NCBI GenBank assembly: GCA_902628815.1
Contig: CACOOK010000003.1
Span: 24,001 to 88,000 of the forward strand
Reading direction: 5' to 3'
Source: an uncultured Pelagibacteraceae bacterium
Lineage (GTDB): Bacteria > Pseudomonadota > Alphaproteobacteria > Pelagibacterales > Pelagibacteraceae
DNA: 64,000 bases
The notes beneath the pieces were generated by a model that was not told the DNA's origin, did not search any database, and worked only from the letters and a program-made list of their open reading frames with translations. Shown here one piece after another: positions 1 to 6,732 of this stretch. How positions within the stretch are numbered: the stretch's first letter is position 1; each line of letters opens with the position of its first letter. Both the position numbers and the translations under genes were made by a program.

Positions 1-1
1 A

Positions 2-262
2 AAAAATATAAATCAAAAAATGTTATTTAAAAATAAAAGAACAATAGCAGATCCCCAGTCAGTTTGGATAAAGAAAAATTTATTAGGTTTTATTAACGAT
101 ACATTGAACTCTAAAAATTTCTTGTCCGCTGATATCTTAAATAATGTCAATATAAAAGAATATCTGAATAATGTGAGTAAAAGAGATGATCATTTTAATT
201 CTTCTTTTTTAATAAGAATTTTATTAGTAGAGTGGTGGAGAAAACAAGTTGTAGAAAATTAA
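2..262 (+). CDS. Asparagine synthase-like protein, C-terminal end (5' partial)
   Basis: The reading frame is open from base 2 to the stop at 260-262, so this is the 3' end of a gene that begins before the window. The visible 86 residues have the tail pattern of glutamine-hydrolysing asparagine synthases (AsnB): a DPQ..W segment, a helix ending FLSADILNN, a YLNNV segment and the closing NSSFLIRILLVEWW stretch, where the family has a similar aromatic helix. Such paralogues in polysaccharide clusters may amidate sugar carboxyls or serve other glutamine-dependent steps; which applies here is unknown. One base separates it from the next gene, implying an operon. The catalytic N-terminal glutaminase half is outside the window, so activity cannot be judged. 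Confidence 0.7.
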   Translation, partial: KNINQKMLFKNKRTIADPQSVWIKKNLLGFINDTLNSKNFLSADILNNVNIKEYLNNVSKRDDHFNSSFLIRILLVEWWRKQVVEN

Positions 263-263
263 A

Positions 264-1295
264 ATGAAAAAAAACTCTTTTCAAACTATTCGTCAAGCAG
301 AGATATTCGCTAAAAGCAATATTAGGAAAGGTAGCTTTGAATGGTTACAAGCAGGAGCAGAAGATAATTTAACACGTGATAAAAATCTATATGACCTTAA
401 AATTGCAAAAATTTTACCAAAGCATCTCACAGGGTTAAAAAAACTTGATTTTTCGAGCAATATATTTGGAAAAAAAATAAAATCACCTTTAATTTTATCA
501 CCCATGGGTCATCAGTCTCAATTTCACAAAAATGGTGAAATCGAAACAGCAAAAGCTTTTAATAATATGCAAAGAATATCATTCTTTAGCACTCAAGGTA
601 GAATGAGTTTAAAAGACATTAGAAAAAGAAATAAAAACGCTTACCTTGGCTGGGAAATTTTTCCTTTCGGACATACAAACTGGATCAAAAATGAAATTAA
701 AAATGCAGAAAAACTTAAATGTTTATCGATTTGTCTTTGTATAGATGCAAACGTAAGATCTCATAGATATCAAGATAGAGAAATTGATTACGATGCTAGA
801 AAATTTGGTACAAGAACTAATCCAACGCCACCTAACCCAAAATTAGCATTGAATTATGATTGGTCATTAGTTACCTGGATAAAAAAAAATACAAAACTAC
901 CTTTAGTAATTAAAGGCATTATGACAAAAAAAGATGCACAAGAGGCTATAAAAAGGAAAGTAGATGCAATTTGGGTATCTAATCATGGAGGCAGAATGTT
1001 TAATTCTGGAATAAGTTCTTTAGAGGCTCTCAGAGAAGTATCAAATTTAAAAAGTAAAACGACTAAGATATTTGTGGACGGTGGAGTGAGAAAAGGAAGC
1101 GATATAATTAAGTATTTATGCGCTGGAGCAGACTTAGTAGGCATTGGAAGACCAGCTATGTATGGATTAATTCTCGATGGAGCTGCTGGGGTCAGAAGAG
1201 TTTTTGAAATTTTAGAAAGTGAGCTTTCAACTGCAATGATTAATGGTGGATTTAAAAACTTAAAACATATGCAAAAGAGTAGAATAAAAAAGTAA
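264..1295 (+). CDS. FMN-dependent alpha-hydroxy-acid oxidase/dehydrogenase
   Basis: The 343-residue protein fits the whole FMN_dh (lactate dehydrogenase/glycolate oxidase) fold. Visible signatures are HKNGEIETAKA near residue 90, LPLVIKGI near 212, the catalytic SNHGGR (His at about 241), FVDGGVRKGSD and GIGRPAMYG. The family oxidises 2-hydroxy acids to 2-keto acids through FMN. The usual partner of central metabolism (lactate or glycolate genes) is absent. It sits 1 bp after an AsnB-like gene and overlaps a CMP-sugar transferase by 1 bp, so it probably oxidises a sugar-acid intermediate or forms a keto-acid precursor for the surface glycan. The substrate is inference. Its length is a little under the usual 360-390 residues. 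Confidence 0.85.
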   Translation: MKKNSFQTIRQAEIFAKSNIRKGSFEWLQAGAEDNLTRDKNLYDLKIAKILPKHLTGLKKLDFSSNIFGKKIKSPLILSPMGHQSQFHKNGEIETAKAFNNMQRISFFSTQGRMSLKDIRKRNKNAYLGWEIFPFGHTNWIKNEIKNAEKLKCLSICLCIDANVRSHRYQDREIDYDARKFGTRTNPTPPNPKLALNYDWSLVTWIKKNTKLPLVIKGIMTKKDAQEAIKRKVDAIWVSNHGGRMFNSGISSLEALREVSNLKSKTTKIFVDGGVRKGSDIIKYLCAGADLVGIGRPAMYGLILDGAAGVRRVFEILESELSTAMINGGFKNLKHMQKSRIKK

Positions 1296-2011
1296 TGAAA
1301 AAAAAGAAAGTAATTTGCATAATTCCAGCTAGAGGTGGATCAAAAGGATTGAAATTAAAGAACCTAAGAAAAATTTGCAATAAACCTTTGATATCTTATC
1401 CAATTGCTGCTGCCAAAAAAAGTAAAGTTTGTGATAAAATAATAGTTAGTACTGACTCTAATCTAATAGCTAAAGTTGCCAAACAGTGTGGTGCTGAAGT
1501 GCCCTTTTTAAGGAAGAAAAATTTTTCAGGAGACCTGGTTACGACTGAGGCAACATTACAAAATGCGTTATCAGAAGCAGAAAATCATTTTAAAGAAAAA
1601 TATGACATTTGTGTATTTCTAACATGTACAAACTTATTTAGACAAGCTTCATGGATTAAAAAGGCAGTAAATATTTTAAAAAAAAATAACAATATTGATA
1701 GTGCGTTTTCTGTTCACGGTTTTTATAAGCATGTTTGGCATAAAGAGGGAAAAAAATATAAAAAAGTTTCGAAATGGATGAAGTCCTACACCTCAAGGCA
1801 AGTTGGCCAGAGATTATTTAGAGAAGATACAGGTTTAGCTTCCGCTACAAGGGCTAGATTTTGGCGAATTGGAAAAAGAATAGGAAATAAAGTAAGTTTT
1901 ATAGTTAACGATGAGGCTTTTACTGGAATAGATATTCATACTAAACAAGATCTTTATTTAGCAGAGATGGCAATGAGATATGCAAAAAAACACAAACTCA
2001 TAGATCATTAA
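1295..2011 (+). CDS. Acylneuraminate/ulosonate cytidylyltransferase (NeuA-like, copy 1)
   Basis: The 238-residue protein has the CMP-sugar synthetase nucleotide-binding start IPARGGSKGLKLKN (residues 9-22), the IIVSTDS strand and a GIDIHTKQD segment near the C-terminus, as in NeuA/PseF/LegF. The family couples CTP to a nonulosonic acid or Kdo to make a CMP-sugar for a glycosyltransferase. It overlaps the preceding oxidase gene by one base (TAATG). A second, clearly different NeuA-like gene lies at 13810, so the locus probably activates two different ulosonic acids. The nearby DAHP/Kdo8P-synthase-like gene at 3127 is the natural candidate to make this copy's substrate (inference). Confidence 0.85.
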   Translation: MKKKKVICIIPARGGSKGLKLKNLRKICNKPLISYPIAAAKKSKVCDKIIVSTDSNLIAKVAKQCGAEVPFLRKKNFSGDLVTTEATLQNALSEAENHFKEKYDICVFLTCTNLFRQASWIKKAVNILKKNNNIDSAFSVHGFYKHVWHKEGKKYKKVSKWMKSYTSRQVGQRLFREDTGLASATRARFWRIGKRIGNKVSFIVNDEAFTGIDIHTKQDLYLAEMAMRYAKKHKLIDH

Positions 2012-2015
2012 TAAA

Positions 2016-2102
2016 ATGAATTCAATAATCAAAAGTGATTTACTTAAAGAGCAAAAACAAATAAACAAAGTAATAAAAATACTTCTACAAATAAATATAT
2101 GA
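2016..2102 (+). CDS. Possible 28-residue peptide between two operon genes
   Basis: An ATG at 2016 opens 28 codons ending in a TGA that overlaps the next gene's ATG (ATGA at 2099-2102). The peptide is Ile/Lys-rich and matches no family I recognise. The start lies 4 bp after the upstream stop, the spacing expected of operon genes here. It could be a leader peptide, a remnant N-terminus of a deleted sugar nucleotidyltransferase gene, or a chance frame in AT-rich DNA. Confidence 0.25.
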   Translation: MNSIIKSDLLKEQKQINKVIKILLQINI

Positions 2103-3127
2103 ACATTGCAATAATTGGCCATGGATCTGTAGGCAAACATTATATAAACCTATTAAGGGATTTTAAAAATATAAAGAAGATTTTCATCGTTGAGAATTCA
2201 AAAATAAAAACCAAATTAAATAAAAGATGTATTCTAACTTCTTTTAAAAATATTGAAGAAGAAAAATTAAAAATAGACTTTGCAATAATTTGTACTCCTT
2301 CTGGATCTCATTTTAAACACGCTAGTTTTTTTATAAAAAAAGGGATTGATACTTTGATTGAAAAACCATTTGTTCTTTCCATTAAAGATGCAAAGAAACT
2401 TATTCAATTGAACAAATTTAAAAAAAATAAATGTTGGGTGGCTTTTCAAAATCGTCATAATCTTGCAATTCAGCAGGGAAAAAAAATTGTTAAGAAAAAA
2501 AGATTTGGCAATCCCTTTTTTGTAGACTCTGCACTATACTGGCATAGAAGTAAAAACTATTATAGAACAAGCTGGAGAGGTAAATACAGTAGTGATGGTG
2601 GTGTTTTATTTAATCAATCAATACATTTGTTAGATATAATGATTTATTTTTTTGGACCTGTAAAAAAATTTAATTTTTTTGCAGATTTTAATAAGAAAAA
2701 ATTACAAGCTGAAGACTTGATAACCTTAAATTTAGTTCACAAAAATAATATCATATCAAATCTTAAAGCTACCACTAGGGCTGACAGAGATTACAGAATG
2801 TCAATGGATGTGTTATGTGATAAAGGAAGATATTTAATAAAAGATATTAGCTTAAATAAGATTTTTTATTTTAACAAAACGCATCTCAAAATTGACAAAT
2901 ATAATTCTGAACATTTCAAAAGAGGATTAGGACCTAAATCTGGTATGGGGAATGGCCACAAAAAAATTTTAAAAGAATTTCTCAATAAGAACATAAAAAA
3001 TTCGTCAAAGGATTTAGAAATAGAAAAAAATTTATATGTAATAAAATTAATCCATTCAATTTATAATTCGTTATTTAAAGAAAAAAATTTTAGTATTGTA
3101 AAGGAAAAAGAGTTTAAATATAGGTAA
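2099..3127 (+). CDS. Gfo/Idh/MocA-family NAD(P)-dependent oxidoreductase
   Basis: The 342-residue protein begins with a Rossmann fingerprint (AIIGHGSVGKHY, residues 4-15) and has the family's EKPF motif near residue 89 followed by a long second domain. Members oxidise or reduce hydroxyls of sugars or sugar nucleotides using NAD(P)H, usually as steps in rare-sugar synthesis. It overlaps the next gene by one base (TAATG), so it belongs to the same operon as the NeuA-like and DAHP-like genes. It may act on a ulosonate or sugar-phosphate intermediate. The substrate cannot be read from sequence. Confidence 0.85.
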   Translation: MNIAIIGHGSVGKHYINLLRDFKNIKKIFIVENSKIKTKLNKRCILTSFKNIEEEKLKIDFAIICTPSGSHFKHASFFIKKGIDTLIEKPFVLSIKDAKKLIQLNKFKKNKCWVAFQNRHNLAIQQGKKIVKKKRFGNPFFVDSALYWHRSKNYYRTSWRGKYSSDGGVLFNQSIHLLDIMIYFFGPVKKFNFFADFNKKKLQAEDLITLNLVHKNNIISNLKATTRADRDYRMSMDVLCDKGRYLIKDISLNKIFYFNKTHLKIDKYNSEHFKRGLGPKSGMGNGHKKILKEFLNKNIKNSSKDLEIEKNLYVIKLIHSIYNSLFKEKNFSIVKEKEFKYR

Positions 3128-4029
3128 TGAAAAAATACATTAAAAAAAATCTATCTAATAAATATCCCACTAAGGATATAACCTTAGATGACAAAAAAAA
3201 TAAATTGCCTCTTTCAACTTCAAAAAAAAGTAAAAAAGTTATTGATATTGGTAATGGTATTACATTTGGTCTAAAACAAATTCCAATTATTGCAGGACCT
3301 AATGGAGTAGAAAGTCAAAAACTCATGGAGGATGTTGCAAAATGTTTAGTAAAAAATAAAATTAAAATTATTAGAGGACATGCATATAAACCATTAACGT
3401 TTCCTTATAGATCAGCAAAATACAAAGAGTCGAAAAGCCAAGGAATGGATATAATGGATAAAATTAAAAAAAATTTTGGCTTAAAAGTTGTTACAGAAAT
3501 CACAGAAATTAGATATTTAGATAGAGTTTGTAAAACTGCAGACATACTTCAGATTGGATCAAGAAATATGCAAAATTTAGAGTTACTAAGAGAGTGTGCC
3601 CTAACAAAAAAACCACTTATACTTAAAAGACATTTTGGTGCAAGCCTGCGGGATATGTTAGGCGCAGCAGAACATATTCTAGTCGAAGGGAACTCAAAAT
3701 TAATTTTATGTGAGAGAGGTGTCTCTATACCTCACACCCACAGAGATACTTCTAGATTTGCATTAGACATACAAGCGATTCCTGCTTTAAAAGAATTAAC
3801 AAATTTTCCAATAATTTCAGATCCTAGCCATGCATCATTTTGGGCTCCATGGGTGCCAAGCCTTACCCTTGCATCAATTGCTGCTGGATGTGATGGTTTG
3901 ATTTTAGAAATACATAAAAATCCTAAAAAATCAGCAGTTGATCCTTTACAACCCCTCAATTTCAGAGATTTTACAAAATTATTGAAAACTTCAAGATCTG
4001 TAGCTAAATCAATTGGTAAAAAAATATAG
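3127..4029 (+). CDS. DAHP/Kdo8P synthase-family enzyme, divergent (3-deoxy-ulosonate synthase)
   Basis: The 300-residue protein aligns by eye with type I-beta DAHP synthases: QIGSRNMQN near 142, LCERG near 194, SDPSHA near 231 and LILEIHKNP near 258. Putative metal-site residues His235, Glu261 and Asp272 are present. Two departures stand out. The GPCSVE metal-cysteine motif reads GPNGVE (Asn59), as in metal-independent Kdo8P synthases. The KPRTSP substrate loop reads KPLTFP (residues 88-93). It probably condenses PEP with an aldose phosphate, but the aldose is likely not erythrose 4-phosphate. Its place beside a CMP-ulosonate transferase supports a role in surface sugar synthesis rather than aromatic amino acids (inference). 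It is tail-to-tail with the ABC exporter gene, 3 bp apart. Confidence 0.75.
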   Translation: MKKYIKKNLSNKYPTKDITLDDKKNKLPLSTSKKSKKVIDIGNGITFGLKQIPIIAGPNGVESQKLMEDVAKCLVKNKIKIIRGHAYKPLTFPYRSAKYKESKSQGMDIMDKIKKNFGLKVVTEITEIRYLDRVCKTADILQIGSRNMQNLELLRECALTKKPLILKRHFGASLRDMLGAAEHILVEGNSKLILCERGVSIPHTHRDTSRFALDIQAIPALKELTNFPIISDPSHASFWAPWVPSLTLASIAAGCDGLILEIHKNPKKSAVDPLQPLNFRDFTKLLKTSRSVAKSIGKKI

Positions 4030-4032
4030 TGA

Positions 4033-5787
4033 TTATGAATAAAAATTATTATCCTTTTTATCTAAAATCTTTAATTTCTTATCATTAATCTCGAAAATTT
4101 TATCTACATATTTTAATGTACTTTCTTTGTGAGTAATAACAATAATAGTTTTTTTACCTTTAAATTTATTAATGTTTTCAACTATTACATTTTCGGTATC
4201 TTTATCTAAAGAACTGGTCGCCTCGTCCATTATGACTATATCCTTTGCGTGATAAAAAATTCTAGCTAATGCAAGTCTTTGATTTTGCCCACCTGAAAAC
4301 CTAAGACCTTTATCACTCAATTTACTTTTATATTTTTCAGGTAAATTGTTTATTAAACTTTTTAAATCAGCGTTTTCGATTGACTCTTCCAATTTCGAAT
4401 AATCAATATTCTTTTTATCGTTTTCTAAGACTATATTATCAATAATCGAACTTTCTAAAATTAAAGCTTGTTGTGGTAAATATGCTGTAATTTTAGATAA
4501 GTGCAAGTTTATATCTTTAATTATGTTATTATTAATAAATATTGATCCTTTTTGAGGTTTTAAAAGTCCTAATAACAAATCAATCAAGGTAGTTTTACCA
4601 CTTCCAGATTTACCAATAATACCTATGCATTCGTTTGAACTTACCTCAAAACTTAAATTTTCAAAAACAGGACTTTTTGTAGAAGGATATTTAAAATAAA
4701 TATTTTTTAATTTAATACTTTTAAAATTATAATTCACACTTTTATCTTGTAAATTATTTCTGTTATCTTTCTTAAAATTTCTAAAATCGTTATAAATAAT
4801 CTTTATTGGTTCGTTATGGTGACTTAAGTTGATCATATTCCTTGAAATATTAGCAGTGATTGGTAACATTCGAATACCTGCTACACCAAAAACACTTATA
4901 ATAGCAATGACATCCTTACTAGCAGTGTTTTGAATAGAAAAAAAGATAATAAAACTTACCACAAAGAAAATCATTCCAATTTCTAACATATGTCGTGGAG
5001 CATTTATGGCGATATGATTTTTAATTTTATTAATATATATTTCATTGGCAGCTTTTTTTATTCTAGATAAGAAAAAATCCTCTTTATTAATAACTTTTAT
5101 TTCTTTAAACCCAGTTACAGACTCAGAAATATTTTTATATATCGAGACCACTGCCTCTACAATATTTTTACCATATCTGACACTTTTTGGTTTTAATATT
5201 ATTTGAAGTGGAAAATAAATAATTAATATTACCAACAAAAGATATAATAAAACCTTAAAATTGAAAGAAATTAAATAAAGCGTAATAAAAATTAAAATTA
5301 TTACATCTGCAATAATCGTAATTGAAAAGTTAACACTATCAATACAGTTTTTACATAAATCATTAATGTTTCTTATATATTCAACATTTTTTCTTTTTAC
5401 ATAATCTAAGTAATCCATATTTTGGTAAATTGACATCATGCGAGATTGTAAAAAAGCAAATTGTTTGTAGGCGAAATTCATTATAAGAGCTTGAGATCCT
5501 AATGAAATTATATTTTTTAGAGTGTAAAGCGCTAAAAGCATAATAGAAAATAATATTAAGTAAAAATTATAGTCATGCTCTCCTACGATTTCGCTAGAAA
5601 ATTCGATAATGTTTTTTGTTAATTCACTTTCAGGGTTTACAATTAAATTAATAATAGGGGCTATTAAACCCAAACCTACGACATCAACTATTGCAGAAAT
5701 TAGAAATAAAATAATGTAAGGAATTAAGTCAATAAATTTTTTATCAATGATAAAGAGAAGTTTTTTAAGGTTGTAAAAAAAATCCAT
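4033..5787 (-). CDS. ABC exporter, fused membrane and ATPase domains (MsbA/PglK-like)
   Basis: The protein has an N-terminal half with about six hydrophobic segments (first near 12-48, then about 78-100, 155-200 and 270-300) and a C-terminal ATPase. The ATPase shows Walker A (GKSGSGKTT, about 395), signature FSGGQ (about 500), Walker B (IVIMDEATSSLD, about 520) and an ITHK switch His. This half-transporter architecture exports lipid-linked glycans or lipids as a homodimer, so a flippase role for the local glycan is likely. I chose the ATG at 5787. A TTG two codons upstream is also in frame, but a TTGAAC-N17-TATACT promoter predicts transcription starting at about 5788, giving a leaderless mRNA. 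The gene is divergent from the MarR regulator and shares an operator with it. Confidence 0.85.
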   Translation of the reverse strand: MDFFYNLKKLLFIIDKKFIDLIPYIILFLISAIVDVVGLGLIAPIINLIVNPESELTKNIIEFSSEIVGEHDYNFYLILFSIMLLALYTLKNIISLGSQALIMNFAYKQFAFLQSRMMSIYQNMDYLDYVKRKNVEYIRNINDLCKNCIDSVNFSITIIADVIILIFITLYLISFNFKVLLYLLLVILIIYFPLQIILKPKSVRYGKNIVEAVVSIYKNISESVTGFKEIKVINKEDFFLSRIKKAANEIYINKIKNHIAINAPRHMLEIGMIFFVVSFIIFFSIQNTASKDVIAIISVFGVAGIRMLPITANISRNMINLSHHNEPIKIIYNDFRNFKKDNRNNLQDKSVNYNFKSIKLKNIYFKYPSTKSPVFENLSFEVSSNECIGIIGKSGSGKTTLIDLLLGLLKPQKGSIFINNNIIKDINLHLSKITAYLPQQALILESSIIDNIVLENDKKNIDYSKLEESIENADLKSLINNLPEKYKSKLSDKGLRFSGGQNQRLALARIFYHAKDIVIMDEATSSLDKDTENVIVENINKFKGKKTIIVITHKESTLKYVDKIFEINDKKLKILDKKDNNFYS

Positions 5788-5794
5788 AAACAAA

Positions 5795-5823
5795 AGTATA
5801 AATATTTAAGCTTTACAGTTCAA
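5795..5823 (-). promoter_or_regulatory. Sigma70-like promoter of the ABC exporter gene
   Basis: Read on the minus strand, TTGAAC (5823-5818), 17 bp, then TATACT (5800-5795). The predicted start falls at about 5788, next to the ATG at 5787. The -35 is formed by one arm of the palindrome at 5818-5832, so a repressor bound there would block this promoter. Confidence 0.6.
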
Positions 5824-5840
5824 TTAATGAACGCTATAGT
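5812..5840 (+). promoter_or_regulatory. Sigma70-like promoter of the MarR-type regulator operon
   Basis: TTTACA (5812-5817), exactly 17 bp, then TATAGT (5835-5840). The predicted start is near 5847, just before the ATG at 5851. The palindrome at 5818-5832 fills the spacer and a second copy at 5842-5856 covers the start site, which is classic repressor geometry. This also excludes the earlier in-frame ATG at 5827, which lies inside the promoter. Confidence 0.65.
5818..5832. promoter_or_regulatory. Palindromic operator GTTCA-N5-TGAAC, site 1
   Basis: The sequence is GTTCAATTAATGAAC, a perfect 5-bp inverted repeat. It sits inside the 17-bp spacer of the regulator promoter and overlaps the -35 of the divergent exporter promoter. 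It is probably bound by the MarR-type protein encoded at 5851. Confidence 0.6.
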
Positions 5841-5841
5841 T

Positions 5842-5856
5842 GTTCAATATATGAAC
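5842..5856. promoter_or_regulatory. Palindromic operator GTTCA-N5-TGAAC, site 2
   Basis: The sequence is GTTCAATATATGAAC, with its centre 24 bp from that of site 1. It spans the predicted transcription start and the ATG of the regulator gene, as expected for autorepression. Confidence 0.6.
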
Positions 5857-6159
5857 AAAAAAAAGGAAAATCAAGATCATTTTGACGTAATGAGGGAAAT
5901 ACAGAAGCAACCTCAAACTTCACAGAGGGATTTAGCAGAACAACTAGGCTTTAGTTTAGGTAAATTAAATTACTGCCTTAAAGCATTACAACAAAAGGGT
6001 TTAATAAAGATCAAAAATTTTGAAAAAAATCCTAATAAACTTAACTATATTTATGTTCTTACTCCAAAGGGAATCGCAGAGAAAACTCGTCTCACTATTA
6101 ATTTCATGAAAAGAAAAATGGAAGAGTACGATGAATTAAAAAAAGAATTAGAAAAATAA
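5851..6159 (+). CDS. EPS-associated MarR-family transcriptional regulator
   Basis: The 102-residue winged-helix protein has its helix-turn-helix at about residues 23-55 (TSQRDLAEQLG...LNYCLKALQQKGLI), a wing with IKIKNF and a C-terminal helix (KRKMEEYDELKKELEK). The GKLNYCLKAL recognition region and YVLTPKGIAEK match the small MarR group recurrently found at exopolysaccharide loci. I chose the ATG at 5851 over 5827 because the earlier one lies between the -35 and -10. It overlaps the antiterminator gene by one base. Two GTTCA-N5-TGAAC palindromes at its promoter suggest autoregulation, and the same site governs the divergent exporter. Repressor versus activator action is inferred from site geometry. 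Confidence 0.85.
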   Translation: MNKKKENQDHFDVMREIQKQPQTSQRDLAEQLGFSLGKLNYCLKALQQKGLIKIKNFEKNPNKLNYIYVLTPKGIAEKTRLTINFMKRKMEEYDELKKELEK

Positions 6160-6659
6160 TGTGGGCAGTTATCAAATTAAATAATAATAATATTGAATTA
6201 TTTAAAAGTGACCTAAAAAAAAAAATTGGTCGAGACTTCAAACTTTATTCACCCAAATTGTCTGTTCAAAAATTTAAAAAAAATAAATTGACGAAAGTCA
6301 ATTTTAATTTATTGGACAATTATATATTTTTTTTTCACAAAGATTTAAAAAATCAAAACTTACAAAATATTTTAAAGTTTACTAAAGGATTAAAGTATAT
6401 ATTAAACGGATTTATCGAGTCTCAAAACGAATTAGTAAAATTTATATCTAAATGTAAGTCTTCTGAAAATGAAAAAGGCTTTATTTCAGATAACTTTTTT
6501 GACTTTGATTTGTCTAAAAGTTATAAATTTTGCTCTGGTCCTTTCTCTAATGAAATATTTAAAATTTTGAGTATTCAAAAAAACAAATTAAAAGTTTTAA
6601 TAGGTGGAATAAAAACTACGATTAATAGAAAAGAATTTTTGTACTCACCTATTATATAA
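6159..6659 (+). CDS. NusG/RfaH-like specialised transcription antiterminator
   Basis: The 166-residue protein starts MWAVIKL, the usual NusG N-terminal strand (W.V....). It has the YSPKLSVQKF and LLDNYIFFFH segments (YxP...LFPGYIF in the family), a TKGLKYIL segment, and a C-terminal KOW-like beta region where PFSNEIFKILSIQKNKLKVLI corresponds to G.F.G..G.V...... It resembles RfaH/UpxY proteins, which load onto RNA polymerase at an ops site and let it read through long capsule or O-antigen operons. The coupling to a MarR-type regulator and to a run of polysaccharide genes of about 20 kb on the same strand fits this role. Similarity is low but the pattern is consistent. Confidence 0.75.
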   Translation: MWAVIKLNNNNIELFKSDLKKKIGRDFKLYSPKLSVQKFKKNKLTKVNFNLLDNYIFFFHKDLKNQNLQNILKFTKGLKYILNGFIESQNELVKFISKCKSSENEKGFISDNFFDFDLSKSYKFCSGPFSNEIFKILSIQKNKLKVLIGGIKTTINRKEFLYSPII

Positions 6660-6696
6660 AGCATTTTGAAAAGAAAAGCACAAAATAAGCTTTTTT

Positions 6697-6713
6697 CATA
6701 GTGCGGAGCTATG
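6697..6713 (+). promoter_or_regulatory. Candidate ops-like element / hairpin in operon leader
   Basis: CATAG and CTATG arms enclose a 7-base loop TGCGGAG. The core GCGGAGCTATG resembles the E. coli ops core GCGGTAGCGTG with small changes. It lies 38 bp after the antiterminator stop and 20 bp before the next gene, in a 73-bp gap that is long for this operon. No T-run follows, so it is not an intrinsic terminator. A five-codon frame (6711-6728, peptide MAKKI) begins inside the right arm. The functional call is inference. Confidence 0.45.
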
Positions 6714-6732
6714 GCTAAAAAAATTTAAAAAA

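Noticed and set aside
5827-5850. Eight-codon N-terminal extension of the MarR-type regulator
   Set aside because: This ATG lies between the -35 and -10 of the inferred promoter; homology begins after the ATG at 5851.
6697-6713. Intrinsic terminator after the NusG-like gene
   Set aside because: The hairpin is followed by A-rich sequence, not a T-run, so termination on the plus strand is unlikely.
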